Shown here piece after piece: positions 6,796-15,936 of a stretch of DNA of 31,420 bases. Made by a program: the position numbers and the translations under genes. The stretch lies in NCBI GenBank assembly GCA_963558075.1, contig CAUWFN010000023.1, positions 1 to 31,420 of the forward strand, read 5' to 3'. The notes beneath the pieces are model-generated. The model did not search any database. It was not told the DNA's origin and saw only the letters and a program-made list of their open reading frames with translations. Origin of the DNA: CALHKP01 sp963558075. Lineage in GTDB: Bacteria > Bacillota > Clostridia > Peptostreptococcales > Anaerovoracaceae. The number at the start of each line of letters is the position of its first letter. The first letter of the stretch is position 1.

Positions 6796-7763
6796 ATCTC
6801 TTCTTTTGGAAGGCCCAACGTGAACAGGTAGTACAGCTTTGTTACGGCCGCTTCTGTAGTCATGTTGTATCCGCTTACGGCACCGGCGTCGGTGAGGGCA
6901 GAGCTCGTTTCGTAGGTTCCGAGTTTGACAGTTCCCTGCTGACACTGGGAGCATACGGTTATGATTGTGCCGTGATCGAATGCCTTGCGAATTATTGGAA
7001 GAAGTGCGTGGCTGTAGCTTGGTATATTTCCCGCACCAAAGGTTTCAAGCACGATTCCTTTGAGGCTTTCTGTCATGATTGACTCAAAGAGGCTAAACTG
7101 AATGCCTGGAAAAACCTTGAGAACTCCAATAGATGTCTGCTTGAATTCTGTCAGATGAAATGGTCTGTTTTCTTCGGGACGTTTTAGCGCTGCATGATTA
7201 TAAATTATGTCGATTCCAGCCTCGGCGAGAGGATGGTAGTTAGGCGATGCGAAAGCGATAAGCCCGTCGGATGAGGCCTTTGTTGCGCGATTTCCACGCA
7301 AAAGCTTGCCGCCAAAATAAAGGCATACTTCCTTTGCAATACCTTGGCCTGCAATCAGCATAGACGTAATCAGATTGTCGCGAGCATCACTTCTCAGCTG
7401 ACAAAGGGGAATCTGTGACCCTGTAATTACAACGGGTTTGTCGAGCCCCTCTAACATAAACGAAAGTGCCGATGCGGTGTATGCCATAGTATCTGTCCCG
7501 TGAAGCACCACATAGCCGTCATATTTTTCGTAGTTTTCGGCGATAACTCTGCCAATCTGGTTCCATTGCTCAAGTGCGATATTTGACGAGTCAAGCAGCG
7601 GATCAAATTCTATCATGTCCCAGTCTGGCATAGATTCATCATGAATATCGTCGATTTGCGATATGGCATCATAAAAATAGCCTTTTTCGGGAGCAAAGCC
7701 TCTCTCCGTTGGCACCATCCCAATTGTACCTCCGGTATATAAAATGCAGATTTTTTTCTTCAT
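6750..7763 (-). CDS. ansA: L-asparaginase, type I (AnsA family)
   Basis: 337 residues from the ATG at 7763, chosen because aagaaagga precedes it and the protein then opens directly with the family motif YTGGTIG (9-15, nucleophile Thr13); the longer frame upstream has no family similarity. The second catalytic motif HGTDTM is at 88-93, and ITGSQIPL follows near residue 113. The enzyme hydrolyses asparagine to aspartate and ammonia, and type I enzymes are usually cytoplasmic; no signal peptide is present. It lies 110 nt downstream of proC on the same strand and is probably cotranscribed. Its last codons are the source of the 51-bp tandem repeat immediately downstream, so small changes in the repeat could alter the C-terminus. 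Confidence 0.93.
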   Translation of the reverse strand: MKKKICILYTGGTIGMVPTERGFAPEKGYFYDAISQIDDIHDESMPDWDMIEFDPLLDSSNIALEQWNQIGRVIAENYEKYDGYVVLHGTDTMAYTASALSFMLEGLDKPVVITGSQIPLCQLRSDARDNLITSMLIAGQGIAKEVCLYFGGKLLRGNRATKASSDGLIAFASPNYHPLAEAGIDIIYNHAALKRPEENRPFHLTEFKQTSIGVLKVFPGIQFSLFESIMTESLKGIVLETFGAGNIPSYSHALLPIIRKAFDHGTIITVCSQCQQGTVKLGTYETSSALTDAGAVSGYNMTTEAAVTKLYYLFTLGLPKEEIKALMEENLRGELTR

Positions 7764-7873
7764 TAGAATATCCTTTCTTGAAAATTTAAGCAGGAAAGCC
7801 CTGTATGTCTTGTGACATAAAGAAGTCCCGCACATGGAAGCACAATCAAAGACCGTAGCTTTGCAGCTTTCTA

Positions 7874-8680
7874 TTATTTTCCGTTCATTTTGTTCATGAT
7901 CTGGTCGATTGCATCGATTACAGCGTATCTGAAACCGTTCTTTTCTAAGGTTGAGACTCCAACAATTGTAGTACCGCTTGGGGAGCAAACCTCATCCTTC
8001 ATCTGGCCTGGATGGTTTCCTCTCTTTAGCGCCATTTTTCCAGTGCCTGCAAGCATCTGTGCAATCAGGCTGTAAACAACAGGTCTTGTGAGTCCGTGTT
8101 TGCAACCGGCATCGCCAAGAGCTTCCATGAACATAGCAACAAAGGCAGGAGAGCAGCCGGCAACAGTTCCTGCAATTCCCATGTGCTCTCTATCAAGCCA
8201 TAGGAACAGGCCTAGGTTTTCTAGTAACTCTTTGACAAAGGCTTTTTCGTCCTCTGTAAGTGTGTTTTCTTCTTCGCAGATGAAAATTCCCTCGCAAACA
8301 GATACTGGAGTGTTAGGTGCAGTTGCAAGGCAGTGAGCCTTTGGCAGAAGCTTTGATAATGTGTCGCAGAAAATTCCTGCAGCTAGCGAAATTACTACTT
8401 TTCCGTCTAGGGCATCCTTGAGCGGGCTCATAACTTCTTCTACCATATAAGGCTTAACACCGATGAATATAACATCGCACTTTTCGCAGACCTCAAGGCT
8501 TGTTTCGCATGCAGTGATTCCTTCGGCCTCAGCTTTTTTCTGAAGCTTTGCAAAATCTCTTGCGCTTGCAAAGATCTGATTAGGCTTTATTGCACCTGAT
8601 GCCATAAGTCCCATGCCAGTTGCGCCAGCCATATTTCCATATCCAATAAATCCGATTTTTACAGTATCTAAATTAAGCAT
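7874..8680 (-). CDS. proC: Pyrroline-5-carboxylate reductase
   Basis: 268 residues. The N-terminus is a Rossmann fold with GFIGYGNM near residue 10 for NAD(P)H binding; later segments VIFIGVKPYM and the C-terminal EVCSPSGTTIVGVSTLE stretch are characteristic of ProC. It reduces 1-pyrroline-5-carboxylate to proline, the last step of proline synthesis. The start at 8680 is preferred over the in-frame ATG at 8695 because ggaggaaag lies just before 8680 and overlaps the upstream ATG. A consensus promoter lies at 8712-8740 on the same strand. It is followed by ansA, giving a likely two-gene unit of amino-acid metabolism. Confidence 0.94.
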   Translation of the reverse strand: MLNLDTVKIGFIGYGNMAGATGMGLMASGAIKPNQIFASARDFAKLQKKAEAEGITACETSLEVCEKCDVIFIGVKPYMVEEVMSPLKDALDGKVVISLAAGIFCDTLSKLLPKAHCLATAPNTPVSVCEGIFICEEENTLTEDEKAFVKELLENLGLFLWLDREHMGIAGTVAGCSPAFVAMFMEALGDAGCKHGLTRPVVYSLIAQMLAGTGKMALKRGNHPGQMKDEVCSPSGTTIVGVSTLEKNGFRYAVIDAIDQIMNKMNGK

Positions 8681-8711
8681 TTTACTTTCCTCCATTAATA
8701 TATTCTAATAT

Positions 8712-8740
8712 ATTATATAGACTGAGTGTTAATATTGCAA
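8712..8740 (-). promoter_or_regulatory. Promoter of proC-ansA
   Basis: On the minus strand TTGCAA (8740-8735) and TATAAT (8717-8712) are separated by 17 bp. The -10 is about 30 nt upstream of the proC start. Confidence 0.7.
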
Positions 8741-8763
8741 GGATGCCATGAGGGCACATAGTA

Positions 8764-8792
8764 TTTGCAAAAGCTGATATCTGTAATATAAT
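8764..8792 (+). promoter_or_regulatory. Promoter of the alpha/beta hydrolase
   Basis: TTTGCA (8764-8769) and TATAAT (8787-8792) are 17 bp apart. The gene starts 55 nt further on. It is divergent from the proC promoter. Confidence 0.6.
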
Positions 8793-8847
8793 TTTGGTAG
8801 AGATGCTTATAAATAGTTGGACCTTTTGACATCGCGAGGATTGATAT

Positions 8848-9600
8848 ATGGATATAAAAAATTACTACATAGAAAAAGGGTCAGGAGAGCCTTTGGTCTT
8901 ACTTCATGGAAATGGAGAATCTAGCGAATATTTTACAGCCCAGATAGAATATTTTTCGAAGAAATATCGTGTAATTGCAATAGATACACGTGGCCACGGA
9001 AAAAGCCCAAGGGGAAAAGCGCCCTTTACAATTCACCAGTTTGCAGACGATCTTTTGGACTTTTTTGACGAGCTTGGAATAGAGAGGGCTAATATCCTTG
9101 GATTTTCGGACGGTGGGAATATAGCGATAATTTTTGCACTAAAATATCCCGAGAGAGTAGCGAAGCTGGTTTTAAATGGTGCAAATATCAATGTAGGTGG
9201 CATGAAACTGCCCGTAAGGATTGCTGCAGAGGCAGGATATTATATATCAAAGCTCTTCTTCTCGATTTTTCGCATACTGAGACTTGGTGATTCCTTAGAA
9301 GAGCGCGCAGGCTCTTTGATAGGAAATGCAAAGAAGAAGATGGAGCTATTTGCTTTGATGGTTAAATATCCAGCAATTGATGCAAAATATCTTGCTAGAA
9401 TCACAGTTCCTGTTCTTGTCATAGCCGGCAGCAGAGATATGATAAAAGAAAAGCACACTCGCCTTATTTATAGAAGCATCATAGGCTCGCGCCTTGCAAT
9501 AATTCGGGGGAGCCATTTTGTTGCAAGTGAAAATCCGAAGGAATTTAACTATAAGGTTGATGAGTTCTTAGAAGATGCAAATAGAGCGGATGGTGTTTAA
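8848..9600 (+). CDS. Alpha/beta-fold hydrolase
   Basis: 250 residues with the full serine-hydrolase layout: oxyanion region LLHGNGE (18-24), DTRGHGKS (46-53), nucleophile elbow GFSDGG (Ser87), acid in GSRD (Asp197) and base in RGSHFV (His223). There is no signal peptide, so it is cytoplasmic. The family covers esterases, lipases, C-C hydrolases and haloperoxidase-like enzymes; the substrate cannot be assigned. The short cap region (about 125-180) is basic and hydrophobic. gagga lies 7 nt before the ATG. The gene stands alone, with its own promoter and a separate promoter for asnS after it. Confidence 0.88.
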   Translation: MDIKNYYIEKGSGEPLVLLHGNGESSEYFTAQIEYFSKKYRVIAIDTRGHGKSPRGKAPFTIHQFADDLLDFFDELGIERANILGFSDGGNIAIIFALKYPERVAKLVLNGANINVGGMKLPVRIAAEAGYYISKLFFSIFRILRLGDSLEERAGSLIGNAKKKMELFALMVKYPAIDAKYLARITVPVLVIAGSRDMIKEKHTRLIYRSIIGSRLAIIRGSHFVASENPKEFNYKVDEFLEDANRADGV

Positions 9601-9651
9601 TATGTACTTATCCAAAAGGGATTTGTTTTGAAAATACAGGGTTTTGCCCAC

Positions 9652-9680
9652 TTGAATACGGGCGGCGATTTTGATATTAT
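9652..9680 (+). promoter_or_regulatory. Promoter of asnS
   Basis: TTGAAT (9652-9657) and TATTAT (9675-9680) are 17 bp apart, leaving a leader of about 70 nt before asnS. The leader is too short for a T-box. Confidence 0.6.
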
Positions 9681-9756
9681 ATATATATCTGGACATTTGC
9701 AGGAAACGACCATGCATAGAGGTGTTCCGCGGCCAGAAATAAACAGATAGAAAGAG

Positions 9757-11160
9757 ATGGACGAAATGAACGACGTACAGCTTAGAGAACTTCACAGAAA
9801 CACAGCTGAATATGCAGACAAAGAAATTGTTGTAAGAGGCTGGGTCAGAACTAATAGAAGCTCAAACAAATTTGGTTTTATAGAATTAAACGACGGTACT
9901 TTTTTCAAATCAGTACAGGTTGTGTATGAGACAGATAAAATTGACAATTTTAACGAAATCGCAAAAGCTCCTATTTCATCAGCTTTGATGGTAAAGGGTG
10001 TGCTAGTGCTTACACCAGATGCTAAACAGCCTTTCGAAATCAAAGCGACAGAGGTTGTAATGGAAGCTGATTCAGAAGCGGATTACCCACTTCAGAAGAA
10101 GAGACACTCAATGGAATTCCTAAGAGAAATTGCTCACCTAAGACCTAGAAGTAACACTTTCTCAGCAGTATTTAGAGTTAGATCTCTTGTAGCATATGCA
10201 ATTCACAAGTTCTTCCAGGAGAACGACTTTGTTTATGTACATACTCCAATAATCACAGGAAGTGACTGCGAGGGTGCAGGCGAAATGTTCAGAGTTACTA
10301 CTCTTGATATGGAAAACGTACCAAAGACAGAAGACGGCAAGGTTGACTATTCAGATGACTTCTTCTGCAAGGAAACAAGCCTTACTGTAAGCGGACAGCT
10401 AGAGGCAGAAACTTTTGCTCTTGCATTCAGAAACGTTTACACATTTGGACCTACATTCAGAGCCGAAAACTCAAACACAGCAAGACACGCATCAGAATTT
10501 TGGATGATTGAACCAGAAATCGCTTTTGCTGATTTAGAAGATGACATGAGACTTGCAGAGGCAATGGTAAAATACATCATCAGATACGTATGCGAGCATG
10601 CACCAGAAGAAATGGAATTCTTCAACAAATTCATCGACAAAGGTCTTCTTGAGAGACTTGACAATATCGTAAACGCTGACTTCGGCAGAGTTACTTATAC
10701 AGAAGCTGTTGAACTTCTACAGAAATCAGGCAAGGAATTCCAGTATCCAGTAGAATGGGGTATTGACCTTCAGACTGAACACGAAAGATATCTGACAGAA
10801 GAAATCTTCAAGAAGCCTCTATTTGTAACAGACTATCCAAAAGACATCAAAGCTTTCTATATGAGACTTAACGATGACGGAAAGACAGTTGCAGCATGCG
10901 ACCTTCTTGTTCCAGGCGTTGGCGAAATCATCGGAGGAAGCCAGAGAGAAGAAAGACTTGACGTTCTTACTGCAAGAATGGCAGAGATGGGACTTAACGA
11001 AGAAGAATATTCATGGTATCTTGACCTCAGAAAATACGGCGGCGTAAAACACGCAGGCTATGGTCTTGGATTCGAAAGAATGATTATGTACCTAACTGGT
11101 ATGAGCAATATCAGAGACGTGCTTCCATTCCCAAGAACACCAAAGACAGCTGAATTCTAA
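9757..11160 (+). CDS. asnS: Asparaginyl-tRNA synthetase
   Basis: 467 residues, the usual length for bacterial AsnRS. The N-terminal OB-fold anticodon-binding domain includes VVRGWVRTNR (about 25-34). The class II catalytic core follows with motif 2 (FRAENSNTARHASEFWMIEPE) and motif 3 (GYGLGFERMIMYLTG, near the C-terminus), ending in the typical RDVLPFPRTPKTAEF. It charges tRNA-Asn with asparagine, so the cell makes Asn-tRNA directly. The start at 9757 is slightly uncertain: a second Met at 9766 is possible because the agaaaga ribosome binding site is close to the first. The CsoR-type gene begins 2 nt after the stop, so the two are cotranscribed. Confidence 0.97.
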   Translation: MDEMNDVQLRELHRNTAEYADKEIVVRGWVRTNRSSNKFGFIELNDGTFFKSVQVVYETDKIDNFNEIAKAPISSALMVKGVLVLTPDAKQPFEIKATEVVMEADSEADYPLQKKRHSMEFLREIAHLRPRSNTFSAVFRVRSLVAYAIHKFFQENDFVYVHTPIITGSDCEGAGEMFRVTTLDMENVPKTEDGKVDYSDDFFCKETSLTVSGQLEAETFALAFRNVYTFGPTFRAENSNTARHASEFWMIEPEIAFADLEDDMRLAEAMVKYIIRYVCEHAPEEMEFFNKFIDKGLLERLDNIVNADFGRVTYTEAVELLQKSGKEFQYPVEWGIDLQTEHERYLTEEIFKKPLFVTDYPKDIKAFYMRLNDDGKTVAACDLLVPGVGEIIGGSQREERLDVLTARMAEMGLNEEEYSWYLDLRKYGGVKHAGYGLGFERMIMYLTGMSNIRDVLPFPRTPKTAEF

Positions 11161-11162
11161 TC

Positions 11163-11471
11163 ATGTGCGATAACCATACGCATGAGGGATGCCATCATCA
11201 TCACGTTCACTCAGAAGAAGAAAAAAAGGCTGTAATCAACAGACTTTCTAAGATTTCTGGACATATTCAGGCGATTAAAACCATGATAGAAAATGACAGA
11301 GACTGCAGTGATGTTTTGATTCAGCTTGCGGCAGTGAAATCTGCAGTCAATAACACAGGTAAGCTGGTTCTTCGAAATCATATAGAGCACTGCATTGTCG
11401 AGGCTGTTGAGCATGGTGATGAGGAAAGCATAGAAAAGTTAAATAAGGCGATTGATTCGTTTGTAAAATAA
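11163..11471 (+). CDS. CsoR/FrmR-family metal-responsive repressor
   Basis: 102 residues, all-helical DUF156 type. Cys48, His73 and Cys77 have exactly the 25- and 4-residue spacing of the Cu(I) ligands of CsoR, which favours copper(I) sensing. The N-terminus is an unusual His/Cys-rich tail (HTHEGCHHHHVH, residues 5-16) that could bind further metal. Family members are tetrameric repressors that leave DNA on metal binding. It begins 2 nt after asnS and ends at a strong terminator; no copper ATPase or chaperone is adjacent, so its targets are elsewhere. FrmR or persulfide-sensing relatives cannot be excluded without comparison. Confidence 0.9.
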   Translation: MCDNHTHEGCHHHHVHSEEEKKAVINRLSKISGHIQAIKTMIENDRDCSDVLIQLAAVKSAVNNTGKLVLRNHIEHCIVEAVEHGDEESIEKLNKAIDSFVK

Positions 11472-11498
11472 AAGAGTTGCCAGCTGGCAACTCTTTTT
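11471..11498. terminator. Bidirectional terminator between csoR-like gene and carB
   Basis: Arms agagttgcca and tggcaactct (11473-11494) form a perfect stem with a 2-nt centre, with ttttt after it on the plus strand and ttttattt on the minus strand. It serves the asnS-CsoR unit and carAB. Confidence 0.9.
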
Positions 11499-11558
11499 AT
11501 GTTGGAACAATTTGTGTAATCAGTATAGATACATTTTGTTTTGTAAACTTTACATTTT

Positions 11559-14500
11559 TTATGCGTCGATTGTTGAGATCCCAAGTGTAGTTTCTTCTAG
11601 TACATCTAGGAGAACTTTTACAGTGTCAAGGGATGTGAACATTGTAACGTTGTTTTCTACTGCGCACTGTCTGATTTCGTATCCATCGGAAATGCCTCCG
11701 GATGAGTTGATATCACGAGTGTTCAGGATGTATGTTACATAACCCTGGCGGATAGAATCTTTGATCTCTTCGCTTCCTTCACTGATCTTTTTAACAGCTC
11801 TTGTACGGATTCCGTGTTCCTTGAGGAATTTTGCAGTGCCTGCTGTTGCCTGGATGTTGAAGCCCATGTTGTAGAATCTTCTGATTAGAGGTAGAGCTTC
11901 TTCTTTGTCTCCGTCTGCGATTGTGCAGAATACTGTTCCGTAGTTCATTACGCTCATGCCTGATGCTTTGAGGGCTTTGTAAAGGGCACGAGTTAGGCTG
12001 TTGTCGTATCCGATTGCTTCTCCAGTTGATTTCATCTCAGGGCTGAGATATGCATCAAGTCCGCGAAGTTTTGAGAATGAAAATGCAGGTGCTTTTACGT
12101 ACCAGCGTTTCTTTTCTTCTGGATAAATTTCTGTGATTCCCTGTTCCTTTAGGCTCTTTCCAAGGATTACTAGGGTACCGATGTCAGCAAGGCTGTAGCC
12201 GGTTGCCTTTGATAGGAAAGGAACTGTTCTTGATGAACGAGGGTTAACTTCTATTATATATACGTTTTCGTTTTCGTCTACGATGAACTGGATGTTGTAT
12301 AGTCCAACGATACCGATTCCAAGACCAAGCTTTTTGGTGTAGTCTAAGATTGTTTCTTTAACCTTTTCGGAAATGCTGAATGATGGGTATACGCTGATTG
12401 AGTCTCCACTATGGATACCTGTTCTTTCTACAAGCTCCATGATGCCAGGAACGAATACGTCAGTTCCATCGCATACTGCATCTACCTCGACTTCTTTACC
12501 CTGGATATATTTGTCAACAAGTACAGGTTTGTCTTCGTCGATTTCTACAGCAGTTTTTAGGTAGTGTCTTAGGCTCTCTTCGTCTGCAACAATCTGCATT
12601 GCACGGCCTCCAAGTACGAATGAAGGTCTTACAAGAACAGGGTAGCCAATCTTTTCGGCTGCTTTTACACCGTCTTCTATCTTTGTTACTGCTTTTCCTT
12701 CTGGCTGAGGAATGTTTAGGTCGCTTAGGACCTTTTCGAATGCATCTCTGTTTTCTGCTCTTTCGATAGCATCGCAGTCAGTTCCGATAATTTTAACTCC
12801 GCGGTCACGAAGTGGCTGTGCAAGGTTTATTGCAGTCTGTCCGCCAAGGGATGCGATTACGCCATAAGGCTGTTCCATGCGGATGATATTCATAACATCT
12901 TCTACTGTAAGAGGTTCAAAGTACAGCTTGTCGGATGTTGTGTAGTCTGTTGAAACTGTTTCTGGGTTGTTGTTAATGATAATCGCTTCGTATCCGAATT
13001 CTTTGATTGTCTTAACAGCGTGTACTGTTGAGTAGTCGAATTCTACACCCTGACCGATTCTGATAGGACCAGATCCAAGCACGATAATCTTTTTCTTGTC
13101 TGAGATTACTGATTCGTTTTCGTCCTCGTATGTTGAGTAGAAGTAAGGAATGTATCCTGAGAATTCAGCTGCGCATGTATCAATCATCTTGTAAACAGGC
13201 ATGATTTCGTTTTCAACACGCATGTTATATACATCAACTTCAGGCATTTCCCAAAGCTGAGCGATGAATTCATCAGAAATTCCCATTCTCTTAGCTTCGT
13301 AAAGAACTTTAGCATCGCCTTTGTTTTCTCTTAGTTCGACTTCCATATTGATGATGTTCTGGATTTTTTCCAGGAAAATCATGTCTATCTTTGTTGCATC
13401 GCAGATTACACCAACGTCAGTTCCGCGGCGGAGAAGTTCTGCAATAGCAAAGTATCTGTCGTCTGTTGCAAGTGTGATGTAGTGGAGAAGGTCCTCTGTC
13501 TTTTCGTCATTGAACTTTTCCATGTACAGGTGGCATACGCCGATTTCAAGTGAGCGTGTTGCCTTGAGAAGACTCTCTTCTAGTGTTCTGCCAAGGCTCA
13601 TTACCTCGCCTGTAGCCTTCATCTGAGTTGATAGTGTATTGTTTGCGTTTGCAAATTTATCAAATGGGAATCTAGGCATCTTGGTTACGATGTAGTCAAG
13701 GGCAGGCTCAAAGCATGCAGGTGTGTTTGCTACCTGGATTTCGTCAAGATTCATACCTACTGCAATCTTTGCTGTTACGCGGGCAATTGGGAATCCGCTT
13801 GCCTTTGATGCAAGAGCAGATGATCTTGAAACACGAGGGTTAACCTCGATTAGGTAATATTTGAATGAGTATGGGTCAAGGGCAAACTGTACGTTGCATC
13901 CGCCTTCGACCTTCAGCGCACGGATGATTTTGAGGGCGCTGTCTCTAAGCATCTGGCATTCTTTGTTTGTCAGAGTCTGAGTAGGGCATACTACGATTGA
14001 GTCTCCTGTGTGGATACCTACAGGGTCAACGTTTTCCATGTTGCAGATTGCGATTGCAGTATCGTTTGCATCACGCATTACCTCGTATTCGATTTCTTTG
14101 TAGCCTTTGATGCTCTTTTCTACAAGAACTTCTGTTACAGGAGAAAGCTTTAGGCCGTTCTTTAGAAGCTCACGGCATTCTTCTTCGTCATCAGCAAAGC
14201 CGCCGCCTGTTCCGCCAAGTGTGAAAGCAGGTCTTAGAACTACCGGATATCCGATTTCTTCTGCAGCAGCAAGTCCTTCTTCTACTGTGTGAGCGATGAT
14301 TGAAGGAAGTACAGGTTCGCCTAGCTCCTCGCAAAGCTCTCTGAACATAAGTCTGTCTTCTGCTCTTTCGATACTTTCGCTGCTTGTTCCAAGAAGCTCA
14401 ACCTGACATTCGCGAAGAATGCCTTTTTTCTCTAGCTGCATAGCAAGGTTAAGTCCTGTCTGACCGCCGATTCCAGGTACGATTGCATCAGGTCTTTCGT

Positions 14501-14738
14501 AGCGAAGAATCTTTGCTACATATTCTAGAGTTAGAGGCTCCATATATATTTTGTCTGCGATTGCAGTATCAGTCATGATTGTTGCAGGGTTTGAGTTGCA
14601 GAGAACAACTTCGTAGCCTTCTTCTTTCAGTGCAAGGCAGGCCTGAGTTCCGGCATAGTCGAATTCTGCCGCCTGACCGATTACGATAGGTCCTGAACCT
14701 ATTACAAGTATTTTCTTTAAATCTGTTCTCTTTGGCAT
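11559..14738 (-). CDS. carB: Carbamoyl-phosphate synthase large subunit
   Basis: 1059 residues, normal for CarB. There are two homologous ATP-grasp halves: the first begins ILVIGSGPIVIGQAAEFDYA (about 10-29), the second IIVLGSGPIRIGQGVEFDYS (about residue 552). The C-terminal MGS-like domain (NMGFNIQATAGTAKFLKEHG) is the usual allosteric region. With CarA it makes carbamoyl phosphate from bicarbonate, glutamine-derived ammonia and two ATP, feeding pyrimidine and arginine synthesis. The ATG at 14738 directly adjoins the carA stop, and its ggaggg lies in the end of carA. The gene ends 60 nt before the shared terminator. Confidence 0.98.
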   Translation of the reverse strand: MPKRTDLKKILVIGSGPIVIGQAAEFDYAGTQACLALKEEGYEVVLCNSNPATIMTDTAIADKIYMEPLTLEYVAKILRYERPDAIVPGIGGQTGLNLAMQLEKKGILRECQVELLGTSSESIERAEDRLMFRELCEELGEPVLPSIIAHTVEEGLAAAEEIGYPVVLRPAFTLGGTGGGFADDEEECRELLKNGLKLSPVTEVLVEKSIKGYKEIEYEVMRDANDTAIAICNMENVDPVGIHTGDSIVVCPTQTLTNKECQMLRDSALKIIRALKVEGGCNVQFALDPYSFKYYLIEVNPRVSRSSALASKASGFPIARVTAKIAVGMNLDEIQVANTPACFEPALDYIVTKMPRFPFDKFANANNTLSTQMKATGEVMSLGRTLEESLLKATRSLEIGVCHLYMEKFNDEKTEDLLHYITLATDDRYFAIAELLRRGTDVGVICDATKIDMIFLEKIQNIINMEVELRENKGDAKVLYEAKRMGISDEFIAQLWEMPEVDVYNMRVENEIMPVYKMIDTCAAEFSGYIPYFYSTYEDENESVISDKKKIIVLGSGPIRIGQGVEFDYSTVHAVKTIKEFGYEAIIINNNPETVSTDYTTSDKLYFEPLTVEDVMNIIRMEQPYGVIASLGGQTAINLAQPLRDRGVKIIGTDCDAIERAENRDAFEKVLSDLNIPQPEGKAVTKIEDGVKAAEKIGYPVLVRPSFVLGGRAMQIVADEESLRHYLKTAVEIDEDKPVLVDKYIQGKEVEVDAVCDGTDVFVPGIMELVERTGIHSGDSISVYPSFSISEKVKETILDYTKKLGLGIGIVGLYNIQFIVDENENVYIIEVNPRSSRTVPFLSKATGYSLADIGTLVILGKSLKEQGITEIYPEEKKRWYVKAPAFSFSKLRGLDAYLSPEMKSTGEAIGYDNSLTRALYKALKASGMSVMNYGTVFCTIADGDKEEALPLIRRFYNMGFNIQATAGTAKFLKEHGIRTRAVKKISEGSEEIKDSIRQGYVTYILNTRDINSSGGISDGYEIRQCAVENNVTMFTSLDTVKVLLDVLEETTLGISTIDA

Positions 14739-15827
14739 TTATTTTCCCTCCTTAATCATGTCAATAAACTGGTCAAATAAGTATTCGAAGTCCTGTGGTC
14801 CTGCAGCGCTTTCTGGGTGGAACTGTACTGAGAAAACATTGTCCCTTTTGCATGCAACGCCTTCTACACTCTTGTCGATAACGTTGATGTGTGTAAGCTC
14901 AAGGTCAGTTCCCTCTAGGCTCTTTTCATCAACAGCAAAGCCGTGGTTCTGAGCTGAGATTCCAATCTTACCAGTTGCAAGATCTTTTACCGGGTGGTTT
15001 CCGCCACTGTGAGCGTGTTTCATCTGGTATGTGTCAGCACCGTATGCAAGGCTGATAAGCTGATGGCCTAGGCAGATACCAAACATTGGATATTTGCCCT
15101 TTAGGGTTTTGATTAGTTCTACTACGGAAGGAACATCCTTTGGATTTCCAGGACCGTTTGAAATGAAGATTCCATCAGGATTCATAGATTCAATTGTTTC
15201 TGCAGAAGTGTTCCATGGAACTACAGTAACGTTGCATCTTCTTGCATTGAGCTCTCTTACGTTGTTCATCTTCATTCCTAGGTCAATTGCAACGATGTTG
15301 TATTTTGCATTTGTTGTTCTTGAATACCAACGCTTGCGCGAGCTTACCTTGGCAACAGCATCCTTTGGAATTTCTGTTTCCTTTACTGTTTTTAGGGCTT
15401 CTTCCAGAGGAGTATCTGCTGATGTGATAAGAACCTTCTGGCTTCCAAAGTCACGGATGTGTCTTGTGAGCTTTCTTGTATCAAGGCCAAAGATGCCTGG
15501 AATCTTGTGCTCTTCCATGATTTCTGCAAGAGTTTTTGTATATCTGAAGTTTGACGGCAGGTCATTGTACTCACGAACAATAAGTCCTCCGATTACTGGA
15601 TTCTTTGTTTCGTAGTCCTCGTCAGTAACACCGTAGTTACCGATAAGAGGGTAAGTCATAACTACCATCTTGTAGATGCAGGAAGGGTTTGAAACTACTT
15701 CCTGGTATCCGGCCATACCGGTAGTAAATGCGATTTCGCAAACACGATCGACATCAGCACCAAAGCCGTAGCCATAGTATTCGCTGCCGTCCTCAAGGAC
15801 GATTTTTCTGTTGAATTCCTTTGTCAT
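14739..15827 (-). CDS. carA: Carbamoyl-phosphate synthase small (glutaminase) subunit
   Basis: 362 residues from the ATG at 15827, preceded by acggagg; the open frame continues upstream to 15944 but those residues overlap the attenuator hairpins and have no family similarity. The N-terminal CPSase small-chain domain is followed by a class I glutamine amidotransferase domain with nucleophile Cys252 in FGICLGHQL and the pair His337/Glu339 in VQFHPES. It releases ammonia from glutamine for CarB. The unlinked position, away from other pyr or arg genes, gives no hint as to which pathway dominates. Expression is probably controlled by the leader upstream. Confidence 0.97.
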   Translation of the reverse strand: MTKEFNRKIVLEDGSEYYGYGFGADVDRVCEIAFTTGMAGYQEVVSNPSCIYKMVVMTYPLIGNYGVTDEDYETKNPVIGGLIVREYNDLPSNFRYTKTLAEIMEEHKIPGIFGLDTRKLTRHIRDFGSQKVLITSADTPLEEALKTVKETEIPKDAVAKVSSRKRWYSRTTNAKYNIVAIDLGMKMNNVRELNARRCNVTVVPWNTSAETIESMNPDGIFISNGPGNPKDVPSVVELIKTLKGKYPMFGICLGHQLISLAYGADTYQMKHAHSGGNHPVKDLATGKIGISAQNHGFAVDEKSLEGTDLELTHINVIDKSVEGVACKRDNVFSVQFHPESAAGPQDFEYLFDQFIDMIKEGK

Positions 15828-15845
15828 ATTTACTGAACCTCCGTT

Positions 15846-15885
15846 AAAAAAACAGCTGCTAAGATGAAATCCATCAAAGCAGCTG
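15846..15885 (-). terminator. Second (proximal) attenuator of carAB
   Basis: On the minus strand agctgct and agcagct arms (15885-15878 with 15860-15853), extended by an inner gatg/catc pair, are followed by seven T, and this ends only a few bases before the carA ribosome binding site. The 3' arm agcagc can pair instead with gctgct on the minus strand at about 15961-15954, which would prevent the terminator. Confidence 0.8.
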
Positions 15886-15910
15886 GGTAAAATTAATTGC
15901 GATTTAAATA

Positions 15911-15936
15911 AAAAAGCTTGTCGTACCTGCGACAAG
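15911..15936 (-). terminator. First (distal) attenuator of carAB
   Basis: On the minus strand cttgtcg (15936-15930) pairs with cgacaag (15923-15917) and is followed by a C and a run of T. A second copy of cgacaag lies upstream in the leader (16026-16020) and can pair with the 5' arm instead. Confidence 0.8.

Noticed and set aside
6682..6954. A minus-strand open frame of 90 residues at the ansA end
   Set aside because: It is a shifted frame of ansA and of the repeats derived from it; the R-rich, low-complexity product is not protein-like.
6537..7082. A 181-residue plus-strand open frame over the 51-bp repeat and ansA
   Set aside because: Its first half is the translated tandem repeat and its second half is antisense to the well-supported ansA gene. 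There is no ribosome binding site or family similarity.
9695..9740. T-box-like words (aggtgttccgcgg) before asnS
   Set aside because: The leader is only about 70 nt, has no terminator/antiterminator pair or specifier stem, and lacks the TGG needed to pair with the tRNA end.
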